DNA of 64,000 nt, from the NCBI GenBank assembly GCA_017643925.1, contig JAEPML010000002.1, positions 248,001-312,000 of the forward strand, in the 5' to 3' direction. This document shows, in pieces, positions 61,934 through 64,000 of the stretch (position 1 is the first letter of the stretch; each line of letters begins with the position of its first letter). The translations under genes were made by a program, and so were the position numbers. This stretch comes from Roseibium sp. Lineage in GTDB: Bacteria; Pseudomonadota; Alphaproteobacteria; Rhizobiales; Stappiaceae. Below the pieces are notes generated by a model, which was not told the origin of the DNA, did no database searches, and worked only from the letters and a program-made list of their open reading frames with translations.

Positions 61934-62914
61934 ATGTCAGACGCAGCGAATGCAGGGACAAAGCCCACAACATCGACAGATCGGCGCCAGTACACCGGGC
62001 TCAGGAATTTGAGCGCTCTGGACCAGCCGCTTGCCCTGTTGCTGGTTGTCGGGGGATTCCTGGCTGTCTCGACCATAATTGCTAAGGCCGCACCCGGTTT
62101 CGGTTGGCACCCCCTGGCGCTGTTGCAATGGTCGGTGTTCGGGGGTGCGCTCGGACTTTTTGTCCTCACCAGGCTAACTGGAAGGAAACCTTCCGGTGAA
62201 CGATTGGGGAGAGCAGGCAACCGGTCCCGGCTTCTTGTCTATCTGACCGTCAGTGGATTGCTATTCATCGCACCGAACATGATCGCGGTCGTTGCTGCCC
62301 CGGTTGTGGGGGCTGGTTTCGTCTCGTTGAGTTTTGCCTTTCCGCTCGTGCTGACCTACGCCTTTGCAGTTCTCCTGCAGATCGAAAAATTTCAGGCCTT
62401 GCGGGGCGGCGGGGTTCTTTTCGGCCTCGCTGGCGGGGTTCTGCTTGCGCTATCAGGTGCGAACCTGGCCGGAGAAGCGTCCCTTTGGTCCGTGTTTGCC
62501 CTCACGATCCCGGTGTTTCTGGCGACCGGGAATATCTACAGGACGCTCAGGTGGCCCGTGGGCGCAAAGCCGGTGGACCTGGCTCTGGGCATGATGGCGA
62601 CGGGCTTTGTTGCATTGACCGCGTTCAATCTGTTGGCTGATGTTCCAACGGTTCCCGTCAGTTTCTCGGATCAAGCTCTGGCCTTGCTTGCAGCGCAAAC
62701 GGCAATTTTCACCGTTCAATACGGGTTGTATTTCCGCCTTCAGCAAACGGCCGGTCCGGTTTATCTCAGCCAGATCGGTTCCGTGGCGGCGGTGATCGGG
62801 CTTGTGCTTGGTTACCTGGTTTACGGAGAAGTTCCGAATGTCGAAAAGCTGGCTGCGGTTATCCTTGTTGGACTCGGAATTGTGTTGGTCACACTGGGTC
62901 GTAGGCGAAGCTGA
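61934..62914 (+). CDS. EamA/DMT-superfamily transporter
   Basis: This 326-residue protein has about ten membrane helices in two EamA halves. LALLLVVGGFLAVSTIIAKA is helix 1, and GPVYLSQIGSVAAVIGLVLG with YLVYGEVPNVEKLAAVILVG is the second-half signature. It exports metabolites or amino acids. The start at ATG 61934 is favoured, though TTG 61922 has AAGGAACA upstream. The MarR gene opposite and the shared palindrome suggest inducible expression. Confidence 0.88.
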   Translation: MSDAANAGTKPTTSTDRRQYTGLRNLSALDQPLALLLVVGGFLAVSTIIAKAAPGFGWHPLALLQWSVFGGALGLFVLTRLTGRKPSGERLGRAGNRSRLLVYLTVSGLLFIAPNMIAVVAAPVVGAGFVSLSFAFPLVLTYAFAVLLQIEKFQALRGGGVLFGLAGGVLLALSGANLAGEASLWSVFALTIPVFLATGNIYRTLRWPVGAKPVDLALGMMATGFVALTAFNLLADVPTVPVSFSDQALALLAAQTAIFTVQYGLYFRLQQTAGPVYLSQIGSVAAVIGLVLGYLVYGEVPNVEKLAAVILVGLGIVLVTLGRRRS

Positions 62915-63051
62915 AGTAAGTCATTGTATCCGCTACGTCGATGCCGGGTCGGCGTCAGTACGTGCCAAAATTGAGTTGATTGGTGGAGGTTGACATAGGT
63001 TTCTTGGCTCAATACCTGCAGGGTTCATGACCCTCAGTGGCAGAGACAAAG

Positions 63052-63996
63052 ATGCTATTCGACATCAACAAGACCAACTACAAATACAGGGAACAGTTCG
63101 ACGAGTTTCCTGATATTGAAAAGCACACATTCGAGTTCACGAAGTGTACGTGCGGTAGCACAGAGTCTTACGTCGTATCGACGGTATCGCGTCACCGGAA
63201 TTTCCAGCCAATCGTCGCCTGTGAAAACTGCGGCACGCTGCGCGCGAACCCCTATTTCACGAAAGAAACCGCGTCCCACTACTACAGCAATGTTTATGGC
63301 AACGTGAAACGCAGCGACCGGAAACCGGAAGAACTGTTCGCCGCTCAGAACAAGAAGTCTCTGGTGCCGTTTTTTGATGACGTCGAGGCTGATTTCAACA
63401 GCGTGCTGGACTATGGAGGAGGCGCGGGGGGCAAGACTGCAGACTTCCGGAAATCAGGCAAGGAAGTCTCCCTTTACGAGGTCGAAGGGACCTACAGTCA
63501 ATATGCCTATGACCAGGGTATTTTGCCTCACGACAAATCCAGAAAATACGATCTCGTCGTCGTCTCGCATGTGATCGAGCACATGCTGGATCCCGTCGCA
63601 CAGATGAAAGAGGTCATCGACAATTGTTGCGAACAAGAAGGACTTCTGTTCGTGGCGACACCGATCATTGACCGTCAAAGACCCCGCCAGTGGCTGCAGC
63701 ATTTCCACATTGCGCACAAATACTACTTCACCCGTGATGCTCTCGTGGGATTGATGGCCGAGCTCGGTTGCGAGTTGATCGAGTATAATGGAAATGATTC
63801 ATTTCTGTTTAGGGTAGGGGGCAAAAGCGACATGCGCGCGTCCGCCGCGCTCTATGCGGCAAGTGCAAAGAAGGTGCGGGCAGCGATCGAGAACGAACTT
63901 AGGCCGTCAAGAAGTTCTATGCGTCGTTTCCTGAAGTTCTGGCGCCCTCAATCCCACAACCAGGCAGCACCGCGCACGCCTGAACTGTCTCCGTGA
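63052..63996 (+). CDS. Zinc-finger SAM methyltransferase (Methyltransf_23 type)
   Basis: This 314-residue protein has an N-terminal zinc ribbon (CTCG and CENCG, residues about 32-62), the motif SVLDYGGGAGGKTADFRKSG, then SLYEVEGTYSQYAYD, LVVVSHVIEHMLDPVAQMKE and LFVATPIIDRQRPRQW. This layout is that of sugar or small-molecule C-methyltransferases. The tail is basic. The start is ATG at 63052 or GTG at 63037. It ends 4 bases before the window edge, so its operon partners are unseen. The substrate is unknown. Confidence 0.8.
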   Translation: MLFDINKTNYKYREQFDEFPDIEKHTFEFTKCTCGSTESYVVSTVSRHRNFQPIVACENCGTLRANPYFTKETASHYYSNVYGNVKRSDRKPEELFAAQNKKSLVPFFDDVEADFNSVLDYGGGAGGKTADFRKSGKEVSLYEVEGTYSQYAYDQGILPHDKSRKYDLVVVSHVIEHMLDPVAQMKEVIDNCCEQEGLLFVATPIIDRQRPRQWLQHFHIAHKYYFTRDALVGLMAELGCELIEYNGNDSFLFRVGGKSDMRASAALYAASAKKVRAAIENELRPSRSSMRRFLKFWRPQSHNQAAPRTPELSP

Positions 63997-64000
63997 AGCG

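Overview
The window is GC-rich chromosomal DNA from an alphaproteobacterium of the Rhizobiales/Hyphomicrobiales type. The main pointers are divK; a fused trpE(G) preceded by a WWW leader peptide; EipB, DUF3572 and DUF983 proteins; and a core block rpmG, nudix, DUF983, rnr, topA, dprA, plsY, pyrC', pyrB, ruvX. The general look suggests a marine Stappiaceae relative (Roseibium/Labrenzia type); that genus guess is an impression from protein style, not a search result. I see no phage, insertion sequence, CRISPR array, tRNA or rRNA. Genes are densely packed on both strands with many 4-base start/stop overlaps.

Layout. 1-6.5 kb: the end of a c-di-GMP phosphodiesterase, a TetR-RND efflux operon and a rhodanese. 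6.7-14.1 kb: accessory metabolism, with ureidoglycine aminohydrolase, two small proteins, an OxyR-like LysR regulator without the redox cysteines, a monooxygenase-fold protein, a methyltransferase, a double GNAT, a DUF482 protein, a glycerophosphodiesterase and a RidA protein. 14.3-18.1 kb: EipB, DinB, a HAD protein, DUF3572 and DivK. 18.5-34.8 kb: the minus-strand housekeeping block, broken only by a plus-strand chemoreceptor at 26-28 kb. The pyrC gene of this block has lost its metal ligands and looks like the non-catalytic partner of PyrB. 34.9-39.7 kb: an acetolactate decarboxylase fused to a ribbon-helix-helix DNA-binding domain, divergent from an UPF0173 hydrolase; a cupin; a tandem YdhR-like protein whose Tat signal segment is cut by an in-frame stop, facing an HxlR regulator across two operator palindromes; and a methyltransferase-like gene.

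39.8-51.9 kb: a lytic transglycosylase, small envelope proteins, an orphan amino-acid-type binding protein, a TetR/Old Yellow Enzyme pair sharing one operator sequence, a DUF4345/AraC pair, a sugar-porter-type MFS protein and ilvD. 52-64 kb: a YdjM-like membrane hydrolase, an exported caspase-fold-like protein without the catalytic dyad, a TerB-like protein, trpE(G) with a trpL leader and alternative hairpins, sthA, 8-oxoguanine deaminase, an exported FKBP-rhodanese fusion, a MarR/EamA divergent pair with a perfect palindrome, and a zinc-finger methyltransferase.

A recurring theme is local regulator-target pairs with visible palindromic operators: TetR-RND, HxlR-YdhR, TetR-OYE, MarR-EamA, and possibly the RHH-decarboxylase on its own promoter. 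Several point to defence against electrophiles, quinones or xenobiotics. Starts were moved from the longest reading frame to the codon best supported by a ribosome binding site or by family length; this is stated in each entry.
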